Positions 17,276 through 25,834 of a stretch of DNA of 37,456 nt are shown here, piece after piece. Position 1 is the first letter of the stretch. Every line of letters starts with the position of its first letter. Source of the DNA: Alphaproteobacteria bacterium (GTDB taxonomy: Bacteria > Pseudomonadota > Alphaproteobacteria > Caulobacterales > Parvularculaceae); contig JAUHYK010000043.1 in the NCBI GenBank assembly GCA_030426465.1, positions 1 to 37,456 on the forward strand, in the 5' to 3' direction. Under the pieces are notes generated by a model. That model did not search any database. It worked only from the letters and a program-made list of their open reading frames with translations, and was not told where the DNA came from. The position numbers were made by a program, and so were the translations under genes.

Positions 17276-18457
17276 TCAGCTTAACAGCGCCGTCATGGCG
17301 AAACCCGCATAGGCGCCGAGCGCGGTGCCGATGGAGCCCACAAGGATCGCCGGCAGGACAAGATCATGCCGGTCTTCCGCTTCGGCGACAACAAAGGCCG
17401 TCGAACTGCCGCCGATATTGGCGGTGGACGCAATGGCGAGGACGACCGGTTCGATCTTTAACAACGCGCCCACGCCAATCAGGACAACAGCGTGAATGAC
17501 GAATATGATCGTCACATAAGCAAACAGCATCGGCGTCAGTTGACCCGCCGCCGTGAGCGCAGCGAGATCGGCATTGGCGCCGACGACCGCCAGAAAGAGA
17601 TACACCGCCCACAGGCCGATCGCGTGTGCGCTGGCGAGCTGCGAGAAGGCGGGAACCTGCGCCGCGATCAGCGCCAGCGTCGTCACGATGAGAACGGACG
17701 GAACCGCAACGCCGCGCGCGTCGAGCCATGCTGAGGCCAGCATCGACACCCAAACCGCAAGGCTGGCGAGCGCCAGCGGCAAGGCGATTTCAAGTGTCCC
17801 GGATAGCGGCGTGCGCTCCATCAGCGGCGGCGCGGCTTTCCTGTCAGGCGATGTCGCCGTCGGCGAAACCGCCGCTCTGAACCAACGCGTGCGCGCCAAC
17901 AGTGCGGGCAACGCCAATGCAATCAGGATCCAGACATCGGTCATGACATTGTCGACGACCGTCGCCGCCGTATAGAGCCCGCCGTCGCGGGTCACGTCCA
18001 TCGCGACGGCGACCGCATTAAAATTCGCGCTGCCGCCAATATAGGTGCCCGTGAACATGCCGGCGAGCGCACGGCTTTTGTCGCCAACCATGCCGTCAAG
18101 GGGAATGACAGCGTTGGCGATCAGCACACCGAGAAACACGCCAACCGCGCCGAGCGCAAAAGCGCCGATCATCTGACCGCCGGCGCGGCGCAAGGCGCCG
18201 AGATTGACTTGCAGGAGTAGCAGGAAGATCGATCCCGAGATCACATAGGTGAAGGTGAAGTCATAGACCGGGTTGTTGGAAGTCGCGGGCGGGATGATGC
18301 GCAAATTCGCGAGCAGCGCGCCAACGGCGATAACGATCAACGCCGCGCCAAGTTTCTTCATCGTCCGGTGACGGGCGAGCAATTCCGCAACAACAATCGA
18401 CGCCAGCAAAATCGCGAGCACCCCGAGCGGCGACGTAACAAGTGCGTCTGATGTCAT
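17276..18457 (-). CDS. DUF819 family membrane protein (YjcL-like)
   Basis: 393 residues with about ten or more membrane helices, almost entirely hydrophobic. The conserved block ALAGMFTGTYIGGSANFNAVAVAM near the middle and IASTANIGGSSTAFVVAEAE near the C-terminus are DUF819 landmarks, each a glycine/serine/asparagine-rich broken helix as found in inverted-repeat transporters. The substrate is unknown. The start chosen (MTSDALVTSPLG) begins just before the first helix; an upstream in-frame extension reads through non-coding DNA and is rejected. Divergent from the 3-hydroxyacyl-CoA dehydrogenase gene with 209 bases between starts. Confidence 0.9.
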   Translation of the reverse strand: MTSDALVTSPLGVLAILLASIVVAELLARHRTMKKLGAALIVIAVGALLANLRIIPPATSNNPVYDFTFTYVISGSIFLLLLQVNLGALRRAGGQMIGAFALGAVGVFLGVLIANAVIPLDGMVGDKSRALAGMFTGTYIGGSANFNAVAVAMDVTRDGGLYTAATVVDNVMTDVWILIALALPALLARTRWFRAAVSPTATSPDRKAAPPLMERTPLSGTLEIALPLALASLAVWVSMLASAWLDARGVAVPSVLIVTTLALIAAQVPAFSQLASAHAIGLWAVYLFLAVVGANADLAALTAAGQLTPMLFAYVTIIFVIHAVVLIGVGALLKIEPVVLAIASTANIGGSSTAFVVAEAEDRHDLVLPAILVGSIGTALGAYAGFAMTALLS

Positions 18458-18666
18458 TTTTAGGGCCCGCCGGTTGCTCAAGGTCTTTGATAACGGCGGC
18501 CGACAATTGCGGCAATGAAACCGGTCCAGAGCGAGGCCTAGCGCTCCAACAGAGTGGGTCGTTAACCACACTTGACCCTTGCCAGCCCCCCATGCTGCGG
18601 TGCAGTATCCGCGCCCCGCCAGAGCGAGTTAACGAGCGGGCCAACAGGGCGGACGGAGTGGAAATC

Positions 18667-19545
18667 ATGAGCAAAATCAAGACAGTCGGTGTAATCGGAG
18701 CGGGCCAGATGGGGCGTGGGATCGCCCATGTTTTCGCCGCCGCCGGCTATGACGTCGTCCTGACCGATATCAGTGCGGGCCAGCTTGAAGCCGCAATGTC
18801 CTCCATCGCCAAAAACCTCGCGCGCCAGGCCGCAAAAGGCCTGATTAGTGAGGCCGACGAAAAGGCCGCCCTCGCCCGCATCACCAGCGCCACTGACGTG
18901 GCGGCGCTTTCCGAGAGCGACCTCGTGGTCGAAGCGGCGAGCGAAGTTCAGGCCGTCAAAAAAGAAATCTTCGCGAGCCTGAAAGGCGTATTGAAACCGA
19001 CCGCCATCCTCGCCTCGAACACCTCATCGCTGTCGATCACCGGGCTCGCCGCAGGAACCGACAAGCCGGAAAATTTCATCGGCATTCACTTCATGAATCC
19101 GGTGCCGGTGATGAAGCTGGTCGAGGTGATCCGCGGCATCGCCACCGCGAAGGAAACGTTCGAAATCACCAAGGACGTTGTGGCGAGCCTGGGGAAGACC
19201 ATGACGGTGTCGGAGGATTTCCCCGCGTTCATCGTCAACCGCGTGTTGATGCCGATGATCAACGAAGCGATCTACACGCTTTATGAAGGCGTCGGATCGG
19301 TCGAAGCGATCGACACCGGCATGAAGCTCGGCGCCAATCACCCCATGGGCCCGCTGGAACTTGCTGATTTTATCGGCCTCGATATCTGTCTTGCAATCAT
19401 GCAGGTGCTTTACGAGGGGCTCGCGGATTCTAAATATCGTCCGTGCCCGTTGCTTGTGAAATATGTTGAGGCGGGCTGGCTTGGCCGCAAAACCGGCCGC
19501 GGCTTTTACGACTATTCCGGCGACGTCCCGGCGCCAACGCGATAA
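18667..19545 (+). CDS. hbd: 3-hydroxybutyryl-CoA dehydrogenase
   Basis: 292 residues. Oxidises or forms 3-hydroxyacyl-CoA with NAD(P), in fatty-acid or polyhydroxybutyrate metabolism. A Rossmann domain opens with VGVIGAGQMGRGIAHVFA (GxGxxG at 11-16). S119, H141, E153 and N191 form the catalytic set, in SNTSS, GIHFMNPVPVMKLVEV and FIVNRVL. The helical domain ends KTGRGFYDY. The start was moved in from a longer open frame to MSKIKTVGV, which has GGAG upstream and matches relatives. The divergent upstream region is 209 bases. It lies close to etfBA, whose product collects electrons from the preceding beta-oxidation step. Confidence 0.96.
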   Translation: MSKIKTVGVIGAGQMGRGIAHVFAAAGYDVVLTDISAGQLEAAMSSIAKNLARQAAKGLISEADEKAALARITSATDVAALSESDLVVEAASEVQAVKKEIFASLKGVLKPTAILASNTSSLSITGLAAGTDKPENFIGIHFMNPVPVMKLVEVIRGIATAKETFEITKDVVASLGKTMTVSEDFPAFIVNRVLMPMINEAIYTLYEGVGSVEAIDTGMKLGANHPMGPLELADFIGLDICLAIMQVLYEGLADSKYRPCPLLVKYVEAGWLGRKTGRGFYDYSGDVPAPTR

Positions 19546-19674
19546 GCAAAAAGCTTTTGAATTAAAAAGCAGAAACCTGGTTTGCGTGATTTGCGCCGGA
19601 CCAGAAAAAGCGCTCTACTTCTCCACCGCGCCTGCAAAGAAACCGCAGGCGAGATACAAAAGAAGGAGGAGCAT

Positions 19675-19878
19675 ATGGCTGTCGCAAGGGTCACAGAAAT
19701 CATTTCCGGCTCGCAGAAAGGCTTCAAGGACGCGATTGAACAAGGCATTGATCGCGCCAACAAGACACTGAAAAATGTCGAGGGCGCCTGGGTAAAGGAT
19801 CAGTCGATTATTCTTGATAAAGGCAAGATCAAGGAATATCGCGTCGTCATGAAGGTGACATTCGTTCTCGACGACTAA
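19675..19878 (+). CDS. Dodecin (flavin-binding dodecamer subunit)
   Basis: 67 residues, the classic dodecin length. Dodecins form a hollow 12-mer that stores or sequesters riboflavin or FMN. Landmarks are VTEIISGSQKGFKDAI, GIDRANKTLKNVEGAWV (W39 stacks on flavin) and EYRVVMKVTFVLDD. The start has a very strong ribosome site, GGAGGAG, about 5 bases upstream; a longer in-frame reading upstream lacks support. It follows hbd by 129 bases on the same strand. A bidirectional terminator follows. Confidence 0.96.
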   Translation: MAVARVTEIISGSQKGFKDAIEQGIDRANKTLKNVEGAWVKDQSIILDKGKIKEYRVVMKVTFVLDD

Positions 19879-19894
19879 AGATCTGCAGCACCAT

Positions 19895-19929
19895 AAAAAA
19901 AACGGCCGCCCCAAAGGCGGCCGTTTTTT
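19895..19929. terminator. Bidirectional rho-independent terminator between dodecin and the lipoprotein pair
   Basis: CGGCCGCC (19903-19910), loop CCAAA, GGCGGCCG (19916-19923), with an eight-base A-run before and a six-base T-run after. It serves the rightward dodecin gene and, on the other strand, the leftward lipoprotein gene ending at 19944. Confidence 0.93.
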
Positions 19930-19943
19930 ATTCCTCGCGGATT

Positions 19944-21755
19944 TTATTCTTCACTATGCGTCACGGTGATGTTGAGAAGATCCGGCAGGGTCTGCGGCGC
20001 CGTTTGCGCCGCCGCCTGCACCTGCATCAGTTTCACCGGCGCCGCGGGCGAAGCGCTCGCCGAAATCGTCCCGCCATTGTCGAGAAAATCAGCAATGGCT
20101 TGCGCATAGCCCGTCAGGCGCGGATTCATCTGACCGGCCTGAAGTCCTGAGACCCGCACCATGCCCGAGACAGCTTGGCGCAACTCTTCACCCGATCCGG
20201 CGCCGTTCTGCGCAGCGGCGAAAGCAAAGGCGCGATCAACGAAACCGCTATCGGTGAAGGCGACATCGGCGCCCTGCAATGTCATGCCGCCGACCGCGTC
20301 CTTCGCCAGCGTTTCATCGCGCGCCATGGCGTCCCATTCGACCAGCGACGGCCCGCCGACATTGACCCCATAGGCGAGCAGGAAATTATCTATAATGGCG
20401 GCGCTTGTCGTAATGGCGGCGTCGCCGGTCTCGCCATTCCAGCGCCAAGTCATGTCACCGTCGCCGGAGACCGTCTCCAATCCGAGCGCCGCAAGGGTTT
20501 GCGCCATCTGTTCGAATTGTGGCGCGGCCTCTGTCGCCATGCCGGGGCCCATGCTGTGACGCGTCTGGTCCATCGCCACGCCCATGTCATAGGTGAAGCC
20601 CTTATAGGCGACTTCATAATGAGACGGCACAAGCCAATAGAAATCCGCAGCGCTCATGCTGGCGTAATCAATCGTGTAGAATGGTTCGCCGTTCCAGATC
20701 TGACGATAGCCGGTCATGGTCTGCTGACCGAGATTGATCAGATCGGTTTCGGTAATTGGCGGCAACTCCCATTTCGCGAGCCAGGCCAGCGCTTTTGAAA
20801 CGCTGATATTGCGCGCCTCGGTGCGATCGATCTCATAGGAGAGCGAGCCGCCGCCAGCCGCGGCCGCCAGAAACGCCGTTGGATGACGCACAATCTCGCG
20901 CGCGGTCTCCGCCGGGGGCCTGTTGAGAATTTTTGCGTAAGGATTTTTCTCTGCGGCCTTACCGGGTTTGCTGGTTTCCGAAACTTCGACAAGGGGCTGA
21001 CCGCCAAAACCATCAATCGACATCGAGAAGCCATTGAGGCTTTGATATTCTGTGTCGCCGGCGCTGTATCCGCGCGAAAACGCTTCCGCGACGTTTATCG
21101 CGACCTTGTCGCCAAGACTATTATTGAGCTTCACAGAAAAATCGGAATAGGCGACGCCGTCATAAGCAAAGGCGCCCATAATCGCGGCCATATTGCGAAG
21201 CACGCTGGCCCCATCATTGGCGCTCGGCTTCGCCGCCAGCGCATAAGACTTCGCCGCAAGGCCGTCGATGACAAGCTTTCCGAGCGAGAGCGATGCGTTT
21301 TCCGAACCCGCTTCCCATTGCATGCCTTCCGACGTCACATTCTCAAGCGACATACGATCGAATAAAGCCGTCATCTCGGTGAAGCTTGCTGCGCCGGAAA
21401 AAACTGTCTCCAACGCCGACGGGTCGGCGCCCCAGATCACAGCGCGCTCGGCGCGCAAACCCGCCTCAGGTGCAGAAGCGAGCGCAAAGCGAACATCGCT
21501 CACCACCATGGCGCCAAGGCCGGCGTCAAAACTTGCGCCGCCATGCTCGACGTTCAGCCAGTCCGGCATCGCGGCGAACATCCGGTCTACATCGAAAGCC
21601 TCGCCGCCGCGCAACGCATAAGGCGCGGCGAGAAGATCAGCTGCCGTCAAAGTTGATGGAGCGGTCGCGCAAGCATGGAGCGCGAACGCCGCAACGGAAG
21701 CGCAAAACAGATTTCTCAGCGCCTTCGCGGGCTTCGGCGTCATTTTGGTCGGCAT
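19944..21755 (-). CDS. Lipoprotein of unknown family, paralogue of its upstream neighbour
   Basis: 603 residues. The start at MPTKMTPKPAK is preceded by AGGGGG; a longer reading adds only a low-quality arginine-rich stretch. A lipobox (LHAC, C29) follows a basic, then hydrophobic, leader, so the mature protein is lipid-anchored in the periplasm. The body is acidic and alanine-rich with no catalytic motif I recognise. It aligns along its length to the gene immediately upstream: PPITETDLINLG and SAADFYWLVPSHYEVAYKGF in the middle, MVRVSGLQAGQMNP near the end, and the C-terminus TAPQTLPDLLNITVTHSEE. Last of three leftward genes; the bidirectional terminator follows. Confidence 0.82.
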   Translation of the reverse strand: MPTKMTPKPAKALRNLFCASVAAFALHACATAPSTLTAADLLAAPYALRGGEAFDVDRMFAAMPDWLNVEHGGASFDAGLGAMVVSDVRFALASAPEAGLRAERAVIWGADPSALETVFSGAASFTEMTALFDRMSLENVTSEGMQWEAGSENASLSLGKLVIDGLAAKSYALAAKPSANDGASVLRNMAAIMGAFAYDGVAYSDFSVKLNNSLGDKVAINVAEAFSRGYSAGDTEYQSLNGFSMSIDGFGGQPLVEVSETSKPGKAAEKNPYAKILNRPPAETAREIVRHPTAFLAAAAGGGSLSYEIDRTEARNISVSKALAWLAKWELPPITETDLINLGQQTMTGYRQIWNGEPFYTIDYASMSAADFYWLVPSHYEVAYKGFTYDMGVAMDQTRHSMGPGMATEAAPQFEQMAQTLAALGLETVSGDGDMTWRWNGETGDAAITTSAAIIDNFLLAYGVNVGGPSLVEWDAMARDETLAKDAVGGMTLQGADVAFTDSGFVDRAFAFAAAQNGAGSGEELRQAVSGMVRVSGLQAGQMNPRLTGYAQAIADFLDNGGTISASASPAAPVKLMQVQAAAQTAPQTLPDLLNITVTHSEE

Positions 21756-21870
21756 AATTCCCCCTTCCGCCGCATCGCGGCTTCGCCACCGCCCCGAAAT
21801 GTTGAGATCAGGGCCCTGTCGGCGGCGCGCCCGCCCCACCATGGCCGGGCGCAAGGAAAAGCTTAGCCGT

Positions 21871-23547
21871 TTATTCCTTGTGCGTCACGGTCAGACCGAT
21901 CACATCGGGAACAGTTTGCGGCGCTGTCGCGCCAGCCGCCTGTAGGGACATGAACGGGACTGGCTCCGCCGGTTTCGCGGCGATTTCAAGCGACCCACCC
22001 TTGGCCACGAAATCCGCCAGCGCATTCACATAATCGGACATGACGGGGTTCATCTGCGCCAATTGCCCGCCGGAAAGGCGAATCATCGCCGGCGCCGACA
22101 TGCGCAGATCCTCGCCCGTACCGCCCATTTGCAGGGCGGCGAGTGCAAAGATCGCATCCAGCGCTTTTTCATCCTCAATCTTGAGCGAGAAATTCCTGAA
22201 CGCGCCTTTTGACAGGACAGCGTCTTCGTCGCCTTCTTCCATTGCGGTCGCAATTTCATCGAGCTTCAGATTGGAAAAGGCGCCGCTGGCGCTGAAACTC
22301 GCGACCTTGTCCAGGCTGGCGTCATAGCTGAAATCCGCCGCGCCGCTTTTTTCATCCCAAACCCAGCTCGCGCTGCCGTCGCCCTTGACCTTATCGAGGC
22401 CGTTATCCTTGAGAACCTTCAGCGCCGCTTCGTCCGCCTCCGGAACATAGGCGGTGAAATCGTAAACAGCGCCCTTGGTGTCGGCGCGAATATTCGACGG
22501 GATCATCCAGGTGAATTCCGCAGCGGAAAGGGTCGCCTCCTCAACCGTGGCGGCGAGCTTGCCATTGACGCGGCTTTCCATTTTCGTCGCCTTCATGGTT
22601 CCAAGGTCCATGAGGTCTTTCTCTGTTACAGGCGGTTTTTCATTTTTCAGGCCCCATGCGAGAAGGCCGGAGAAGTCGATATCGCGCCATTCAAGCCGTT
22701 CCATCGCAACTTCCTGGCTTTCCGGCGCGACAATGCCGGCCAGCGGCCCTGACATGAAAATCGCGGCCTGCGGGCCCATGGCCTCGCGCATGGCGGCCAG
22801 CGATTCTGCGCTTTGTTTCATGTCATAGGAAAGGTCATTGGCGATAATCGCATCGACGCGGCCGCCGCCCATGCCAACAAAGCGCAGATCCGGCGCCGAG
22901 AAGGCGACTGTCGGCGCCTCTTGCGTATCGGTCACGAACTGCATGTCCTTAAAATAAAGTCCGGCGAGATTGACCGCGTTGAAAAAGCGCGCGCCTTCCT
23001 CCCCTTGACCGTCGCTTTCTACGCCGCCCTGGCGGATTTGAAGCTGATCAAATTCGACGCCGCCGATATTAAGCGCGGCGGACGCCTCTTCGTTCTCAAG
23101 TCCTTCAGACGCGACGTCAAAGAAACGCACTTTCTGGAAGATGGTTTCGAACGGGGCGTCGGGGCCGGCGTCTTCAGCGTCACGCACGCGGTTGATCGCG
23201 TCCATGTCGACGCCGTAAAATTCAGCGCGTGCGACGGTGACGCCTTCACCGTCATCCGCATCAGCAAAGCGAAGATTTTCCACGACCGTTGCGCCGAGCT
23301 TATCGTCAAAGCGTGACGTTTCATAAGTCGGCCGCTCACCTTCGGGCATCAGTGAAAAAAGCGCATCGAGATCGACCGCCTCCGCGCCTTTCAGGCTGAA
23401 GCGCTTGTCGAGAGGGGAGCCGGCGTCCGCTTTTGCCGCCTGCTGGCTCGTTTCCGATTGCGGCGCGTCGGCGGCGTTGTCTTTTTTTCCACAGGACACA
23501 AGCGCCAGCGCCGCGACACCGGCAAGCAGAATGTTGGATAATTTCAT
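21871..23547 (-). CDS. Lipoprotein of unknown family, first of a paralogous pair
   Basis: 558 residues with lipobox LVSC (C19) directly after a 15-residue hydrophobic leader; GKKDNAAD then follows as a flexible linker. The body resembles the next gene downstream: VDLDALFSLMP early, PPVTEKDLMDLG and SAAEFTWMIPSNI in the middle, MIRLSGGQLAQMNP, and the end TAPQTVPDVIGLTVTHKE. No known enzyme motif is visible; the alternation of short hydrophobic strands suggests a repetitive beta structure such as an AsmA- or DUF945-like fold, but this is speculation. The start has GGGAG about 8 bases upstream. It follows the TlpA-like gene by 108 bases and precedes its paralogue by 115 bases. Confidence 0.85.
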   Translation of the reverse strand: MKLSNILLAGVAALALVSCGKKDNAADAPQSETSQQAAKADAGSPLDKRFSLKGAEAVDLDALFSLMPEGERPTYETSRFDDKLGATVVENLRFADADDGEGVTVARAEFYGVDMDAINRVRDAEDAGPDAPFETIFQKVRFFDVASEGLENEEASAALNIGGVEFDQLQIRQGGVESDGQGEEGARFFNAVNLAGLYFKDMQFVTDTQEAPTVAFSAPDLRFVGMGGGRVDAIIANDLSYDMKQSAESLAAMREAMGPQAAIFMSGPLAGIVAPESQEVAMERLEWRDIDFSGLLAWGLKNEKPPVTEKDLMDLGTMKATKMESRVNGKLAATVEEATLSAAEFTWMIPSNIRADTKGAVYDFTAYVPEADEAALKVLKDNGLDKVKGDGSASWVWDEKSGAADFSYDASLDKVASFSASGAFSNLKLDEIATAMEEGDEDAVLSKGAFRNFSLKIEDEKALDAIFALAALQMGGTGEDLRMSAPAMIRLSGGQLAQMNPVMSDYVNALADFVAKGGSLEIAAKPAEPVPFMSLQAAGATAPQTVPDVIGLTVTHKE

Positions 23548-23655
23548 GAAATCGTCTCCCTCGACGTTACAGTCCGCTCTGCGCCCGGCAGCAGCGGCCC
23601 CCGCAAATGAATTTCGCGGCTTTCCTATATCGGGGTTGGCTCGCCAATCCTAGGT

Positions 23656-24264
23656 TCAGGGCAGGACAGATTCGATCAGACGCCGGGTTTCCGGGGCCGA
23701 CCAGTCGACTTCTCCGACAATCCGGCCGATTTCCTCGCCTTTGGCGCTATAAAGGATGCTGGTGGGCAGAATATCCGCGCCGCCCGCCGAAAAGGCAAAG
23801 GTCATTCTGGGATCGGCGTAGAGTTTCAGGTTTTTAATCTCAAGCCGGTCGAGAAACGCCTGCGCGGTCTCGGGGCCCCGCGGATCGGCGGCGACGGCCA
23901 CGACCTCAAAGCGCGCGCCGCCAAGATCGCCTTCCAATGCATCCAGCGACGGCAACTCCACCAGACAGGGCGCGCAGGTCGTCGCCCAGAAATTGACGAG
24001 GACCGCACGCCCGCGAAATCCGGCGAGCGTCATTTCCTCACCCTCGTAGAGAAACGGCACGTCAGGCGCGCCGCGCGGCGGAAAGGTATAGACGAAATCA
24101 GCCATCTCGCCGGTCAGCAGCGACTGATCGCGATCAAGCGCCGACGCCTTGCGCTCGCCCTTTGGGCTTACACTGGCGCTCACGATGACGTAGAGGAGGA
24201 ACGCCGCGCCAAGGCCGCCCCAGATGAGCAACCAGAAACGCGGCTGTTTGAGTAAAGACGACAC
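23656..24264 (-). CDS. TlpA-type membrane-anchored thioredoxin-like protein
   Basis: 202 residues. One N-terminal helix (about 10-28) is followed by a periplasmic thioredoxin fold with WATTCAPCLVELPSL (active-site C97 and C100) and the cis-proline in ADILPTSILYSAKGEEIGR. TlpA proteins reduce copper or cytochrome-oxidase precursors in the periplasm, so a link to ctaC CuA assembly is plausible (inference). The start is a GTG with GGAG about 8 bases upstream. A longer open frame would run into argH and has no start signal. It is divergent from argH with only 40 bases between start codons, as in many alphaproteobacteria. Confidence 0.9.
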   Translation of the reverse strand: MSSLLKQPRFWLLIWGGLGAAFLLYVIVSASVSPKGERKASALDRDQSLLTGEMADFVYTFPPRGAPDVPFLYEGEEMTLAGFRGRAVLVNFWATTCAPCLVELPSLDALEGDLGGARFEVVAVAADPRGPETAQAFLDRLEIKNLKLYADPRMTFAFSAGGADILPTSILYSAKGEEIGRIVGEVDWSAPETRRLIESVLP

Positions 24265-24304
24265 CTGTAACGCTCCGAAGCCTGCAAGAACCTGTAATTG
24301 AATT

Positions 24305-25711
24305 ATGTCAGATAGAACCGAACAGTCCGAAAACCAAATGTGGGGAGGCAGATTTTCGCAAGGCCCCGCGGAAATCATGGAAGCTATCAACGCCTCGATC
24401 GATATCGACAAGCGTCTATGGCGCGAAGATATCGCTGGATCGAAGGCCCATGCGGCGATGCTGGCCGAGGCCGGGATTATTTCCCGCGCCGACGCCGAGG
24501 CGATCCTGAAAGGGCTCGATCAGGTCGCGGGCGAGATTGAGGACGGGACGTTCAAATTCTCAAAGGCCCTTGAAGACATCCACATGAATGTCGAGGCGCG
24601 CCTGAAAGAGATTATCGGCGAGCCCGCCGGACGGCTCCACACGGCGCGTTCACGCAATGACCAGGTGGCGACGGATTTCCGCCTGTGGTGCCGCAGCGCC
24701 TGCGAGGACGCCGCCGCCGGCCTTGGCGATCTGATGGCCGCGCTTGCCGAAACCGCGCAGGACAACGCCGACGCGATCATGCCGGGCTTCACGCATTTGC
24801 AGACGGCGCAGCCGGTGACGTTCGGTCATCATCTCCTCGCCTATGTGGAAATGTTCTCCCGCGACGCCGGCCGCTTTATGGATGCGCGTGAGCGCATGAA
24901 TGAATGCCCGCTCGGCTCCGCCGCGCTCGCCGGAACGCCCTTCCCCATCAACCGGGAGACAACCGCGGACGCCCTCGGCTTTGACCGTCCCTGCGCCAAT
25001 TCACTCGACGGCGTTTCGTCGCGTGACTTCGCGCTGGAGATGTTGTCTGCGGCGGCGATCGCCGCAACACATCTGTCTCGCCTCGCCGAAGAGATTGTGT
25101 TGTGGACGTCGCCGCAGTTCGGCTTCGCCTCACTGACGGATGCGTTCTCAACCGGCTCCTCGATCATGCCGCAAAAACGCAATCCAGACGCCGCCGAACT
25201 GGTGCGCGCGAAAACCGGCCGCATCACGGGATCTCTCAATTCGCTGTTGACCGTGATGAAAGCCCTGCCGCTCGCCTACGCCAAGGATTTACAGGAAGAC
25301 AAAGCCGCGACATTCGAGGCGGTCGACGCCCTCGCCCTCGCACTGTCCGCCATGACCGGCATGATCCGCGACATCAAACCCAATCGCGACGCCATGAAAG
25401 AAGCGGCGGCGCGGGGCTTTTCCACCGCCACGGATATCGCCGACTGGCTGGTGCGCGAACTTGGCCTGCCGTTCCGAGACGCCCACCACGTCACCGGCCG
25501 CATCGTCGCCGTCGCGGACCAGTCGGGCAAACGCCTCGACCAGCTTGCGCTCGCCGACATGCAACAGGTCGAGCCGAAAATCACGGACGATATCTTCAAT
25601 GTGCTTTCGGTCGAAGCCTCCGCCGCGTCGCGCAAGGCCTATGGCGGGACCGCGCCGGACAATGTTAAGCGTGAAGCGCAGCGCTGGATCGCCGCGCTGA
25701 AAAAGGAGTAG
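24305..25711 (+). CDS. argH: Argininosuccinate lyase
   Basis: 468 residues. Splits argininosuccinate into arginine and fumarate, the last step of arginine synthesis. Family signature [15 protein letters not shown] (about 284-298) with the catalytic serine loop, the H164 region [16 protein letters not shown], and the N-terminal [10 protein letters not shown]. The start is supported by this N-terminus; the ribosome site is weak. It is followed five bases later by a tiny lipoprotein gene and then lysA, a conserved trio. Confidence 0.98.
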   Translation: MSDRTEQSENQMWGGRFSQGPAEIMEAINASIDIDKRLWREDIAGSKAHAAMLAEAGIISRADAEAILKGLDQVAGEIEDGTFKFSKALEDIHMNVEARLKEIIGEPAGRLHTARSRNDQVATDFRLWCRSACEDAAAGLGDLMAALAETAQDNADAIMPGFTHLQTAQPVTFGHHLLAYVEMFSRDAGRFMDARERMNECPLGSAALAGTPFPINRETTADALGFDRPCANSLDGVSSRDFALEMLSAAAIAATHLSRLAEEIVLWTSPQFGFASLTDAFSTGSSIMPQKRNPDAAELVRAKTGRITGSLNSLLTVMKALPLAYAKDLQEDKAATFEAVDALALALSAMTGMIRDIKPNRDAMKEAAARGFSTATDIADWLVRELGLPFRDAHHVTGRIVAVADQSGKRLDQLALADMQQVEPKITDDIFNVLSVEASAASRKAYGGTAPDNVKREAQRWIAALKKE

Positions 25712-25716
25712 CCCTC

Positions 25717-25827
25717 ATGCGCGCCTTATTGCTCATTCTCGCTCTTTCTTTCGCCATTGCTTCCTGCGGCAAGAAGGCGCCCCTGCGCGCGCCGGATGAG
25801 CCGGAACAACAATCCCTCATAGGGTAG
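25717..25827 (+). CDS. lptM: Small LptM/YifL-type lipoprotein
   Basis: 36 residues: MRALLLILALSFAIASCG, then KKAPLRAPDEPEQQ. A lipobox (IASC, C17) follows a hydrophobic leader, and the mature part is short and proline-rich with GKKAPL, as in YifL/LptM. In E. coli LptM helps LptD mature in the outer membrane; the same role here is inferred from size and position. GGAG in the end of argH serves as its ribosome site. It begins five bases after the argH stop and ends seven bases before lysA. Confidence 0.88.
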   Translation: MRALLLILALSFAIASCGKKAPLRAPDEPEQQSLIG

Positions 25828-25834
25828 ACGCGCC

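Noticed and set aside
18562-18575. TTAA..TTGA upstream of hbd as a CtrA box
   Set aside because: Second half is TTGA, and the spacing is six, not seven.
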